Origin: Ruminococcaceae bacterium UBA6413
Lineage (GTDB): Bacteria; Bacillota; Clostridia; Oscillospirales; Ruminococcaceae
Assembly: GCA_002437415.1 (NCBI GenBank)
Contig: DJPL01000031.1
Coordinates: 1 to 14,104 of the forward strand
Reading direction: 5' to 3'
DNA: 14,104 nucleotides
Below the pieces are notes generated by a model. It saw only the letters and a list, made by a program, of their open reading frames with translations. It did no database searches and was not told where the DNA came from. Shown in pieces: positions 12,551 to 14,104 of this stretch. A program made the position numbers and the translations under genes. Each line of letters starts with the position of its first letter. The stretch's first letter is position 1.

Positions 12551-12583
12551 AAATATCCGTGCCGACTGTCGCGGCACAGATAT
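12551..12583 (-). terminator. Hairpin terminator of the BspA-like lipoprotein gene
   Basis: The stem pairs 12553-12557 with 12579-12583 and 12559-12564 with 12572-12577, joined by a G-T pair on the minus strand. The loop has 7 nt. The trailing T-tract is short (TTT then CC). It begins 6 bases after the stop codon of the repaired reading frame, which supports that frame as the original gene end. Confidence 0.65.
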
Positions 12584-12589
12584 ATGCTG

Positions 12590-12820
12590 TTATTGCTCAC
12601 TGAAAGCCTTATAAAAATCGGAATATGACGAATAACTTTTTCTTTATACTCCACATTGCCGAGTAGCCCGCCCGAGTAAAACGAGTCGGCGGCGATTTTT
12701 TCGATGCCGTCGGGAATTTTCAGACTTCTGATCATAATGCTTGAGCTGAAAGCAAAGCTTCCGATTTTGCGAATCGACTCAGGCAGTGTGATCTCATCTA
12801 TGTCAACGCTTATGCAAAAA
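12590..12820 (-). pseudogene. Displaced 3' part of the BspA-like lipoprotein gene (two frameshifts)
   Basis: This segment continues the leucine-rich repeats of the gene at 12803-13801 in another frame. The repeats run straight on (CISVDIDEITLPESIRKIGS, then SLKIPDGIEKIAADSF) if one base is removed from the six-A run at 12816-12821. That gives F328 followed by C-I-S with the exact F-to-P spacing of the preceding repeats. A second shift, in the five-T run at 12637-12641 (expected six), restores an end VEYKEKSYSSYSDFYKAFSEQ in pieces, which looks like normal C-termini of this family, with a stop codon at 12590-12592 and a terminator just after. Repaired, the protein would be about 403 residues. 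Both shifts lie in homopolymers, so sequencing error is a real alternative to true gene decay or phase variation. Confidence 0.7.
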
Positions 12821-13801
12821 AGTGTTATCGCCGATTTTTTCAAGTCCTTCGGGAAGAATAACTCTTTTCAGCTTGGGGCAATGGTCAAAGGCTCTGTTGC
12901 CGATCTCCCTGACGGATTCGGGTATCTCTGCTTCCGTAAGCGACATACACATATCAAATGCACCCTCATCTATCTTTTCAAGCGATTTAGAATACGGAAC
13001 GGCTTTAAGATTTTCGCGGTCGCTGAAAGCATATGCCTTTATTTCTTTTACGCTGTCTGGCAGTATAAAGCTTTCAATGCCTTCACAGTTCATAAACGCA
13101 CGTTCGCCTATGACGGTCACGGTGTCTGGGAGCAATACCGTTGACAGCGCTGTACAGTTATAAAATGCCGTTTCCGGGATTTCCGCTATTTTTGCCTTTA
13201 TGTCAACGCTTGCAAGATTTGTACAGTTGCTGAAATTCATATAGTCAAACTCTTCTACGGTTTCGGGAATAACAATACCGGTGATCGAGCTGTTTTTGAA
13301 AAACGCTTTGCCGGAAATCGCAGTAACCTTTTTGCTGTTTATTTCGGATGGAACGACTACGTTTCCGCCTTTGCCGATATATGAAGTAATTGTCACGGTT
13401 TCGCCGTAGGAGCGACAGAAAAAGTCTTCTTCGGGCGATGCGCTTTCATCAGAGGAAGATGTTTTTTCGTTATCACGATCGTGATAACGGTCATACCACC
13501 CGTCTATACCGTTCGCCCCGTCATCACCCTCGGGAGCTAAATCTGAAGGAGGAGCAAGAGAAGCCTCGCTTTGCTCGTCGGGAGAGGAGCTTTCTGTGTT
13601 TTCCTCGGCAGAAGAGGAGCTTTCCGCACTTTCTTTATCGGAGAAAGAGCTTTCTGTATCGGTCGGAAGCTCAGCGCTTTCCTCACTGCTCGGTGCAGAC
13701 TGCGAGGTGTCGGCATCGGGACTTGAGGTGTCGCCCGAGCAGGCAGTAAGCATACCGGAGATAATTAACAAGGCAAAAATTAAGTAAGCCGATTTTTTCA
13801 T
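12803..13801 (-). CDS. BspA-like leucine-rich-repeat lipoprotein, N-terminal part of a broken gene
   Basis: The 332-residue reading frame starts with a lipoprotein signal peptide, lipobox LTAC with Cys21, so the mature protein should be attached to the outer face of the membrane. A long acidic Ser/Glu/Asp-rich linker (about 22-125) follows, then BspA/LRR_5-type repeats of about 23 residues from about 150 to 328, for example LPDTVTVIGERAFMNC. Such proteins are usually surface adhesins or ligand binders. The frame ends early (HKR then stop), and the remaining repeats continue in another frame downstream. The ATG at 13801 has a modest purine-rich site (GTGGAA) upstream. Promoter boxes lie at 13854-13882. 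It is not obviously linked to the flagellar operon. Confidence 0.8.
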   Translation of the reverse strand: MKKSAYLIFALLIISGMLTACSGDTSSPDADTSQSAPSSEESAELPTDTESSFSDKESAESSSSAEENTESSSPDEQSEASLAPPSDLAPEGDDGANGIDGWYDRYHDRDNEKTSSSDESASPEEDFFCRSYGETVTITSYIGKGGNVVVPSEINSKKVTAISGKAFFKNSSITGIVIPETVEEFDYMNFSNCTNLASVDIKAKIAEIPETAFYNCTALSTVLLPDTVTVIGERAFMNCEGIESFILPDSVKEIKAYAFSDRENLKAVPYSKSLEKIDEGAFDMCMSLTEAEIPESVREIGNRAFDHCPKLKRVILPEGLEKIGDNTFLHKR

Positions 13802-13853
13802 ATTTCCACTGCTTTCATGTGTTTTCCGTGTAACGGAGCTGTAGTTACAATAA

Positions 13854-13882
13854 ATTCTACCATATTTTCGGAGCTTTGTCTA
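13854..13882 (-). promoter_or_regulatory. Sigma-A promoter of the BspA-like lipoprotein gene
   Basis: On the minus strand TAGACA (complement of 13877-13882), 17 bases and TAGAAT (complement of 13854-13859) form a good promoter. Transcription would begin near 13847, about 46 bases before the start codon. A short hairpin (TCCGT-GTA-ACGGA, 13825-13837) lies in the leader. Confidence 0.65.
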
Positions 13883-14104
13883 TATAAAAGTGGCTGTGAC
13901 AAATTCAAAATTTAATAACAGCTTCTCGGCTTATCAAAGTTTCATTGAAATTGCAGTGCAACATATTGTGAAAAAGTCACAGCAATAAATATACAGCCAA
14001 CAACGCTGAAAACAATTTCTATACGACAAGGTGTTAATAATTTCGTGAGTGTATCAGTGCAACTGCGTTATCACCGAAACTTCCAAAAAACGCACTATCC
14101 TGAG
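13883..14104. other. Intergenic region at the window edge
   Basis: No gene, repeat or RNA was recognised in these last 222 bases. The stretch is AT-rich and is probably the upstream control region of the lipoprotein gene or of a neighbour beyond the window. Confidence 0.4.

Noticed and set aside
12472..12843. An independent 123-residue minus-strand gene
   Set aside because: Its first part is the out-of-frame continuation of the BspA-like repeats, and its last part (after residue 68) is low-complexity read-through past the likely true stop at 12590-12592.

Overview
The window looks like chromosomal DNA of a motile, Gram-positive, anaerobic Clostridia-type bacterium, possibly Ruminococcaceae/Oscillospiraceae (inference). 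The reasons are Firmicutes-type flagellar genes (a FliW-CsrA pair and a YviE/DUF6470 gene beside flgK-flgL), strong GGAGG-type ribosome binding sites, and a BspA-like lipoprotein. No rRNA, tRNA, CRISPR array or transposase gene was seen.

Left region (1-3470), plus strand and AT-rich. It holds a GNAT acetyltransferase gene with a strong terminator, two unrecognised membrane-protein genes, and a 322-residue Abi_2 (AbiD/AbiF-type) HEPN protein with its own promoter. Directly after the Abi stop codon lies a second consensus promoter that would drive a compact RNA of about 65 nt, made of a hairpin plus an intrinsic terminator, both with UGCG loops. This fits the known pairing of AbiF-type HEPN proteins with a small structured RNA and is the most interesting part of the window. 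The Abi-RNA unit is bracketed by a 43-bp near-identical direct repeat. Its terminator-promoter region is a diverged copy of the one between the GNAT gene and the first membrane-protein gene.

Central region (3472-11833), minus strand. This is one compact late flagellar operon: flgM, flgN, flgK, flgL, DUF6470, fliW, csrA, fliD, fliS and a FliT/FlgN-like chaperone gene. A textbook sigma-28 (SigD/FliA) promoter, TAAA-N15-GCCGATAG, precedes flgM, and a strong hairpin terminator (3313-3355) lies beyond the last gene. The operon encodes the hook-filament junction proteins, the filament cap, their chaperones, the anti-sigma factor and the FliW-CsrA switch that normally controls flagellin translation. 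The flagellin gene itself is not in the window. FliD is unusually long (871 aa) because of an acidic insertion.

Right region (11980-14104), minus strand. A 72-residue exported protein has its own terminator. A BspA-like leucine-rich-repeat lipoprotein gene is broken by two apparent single-base homopolymer frameshifts. The last 300 bases hold that gene's promoter and no recognisable gene.
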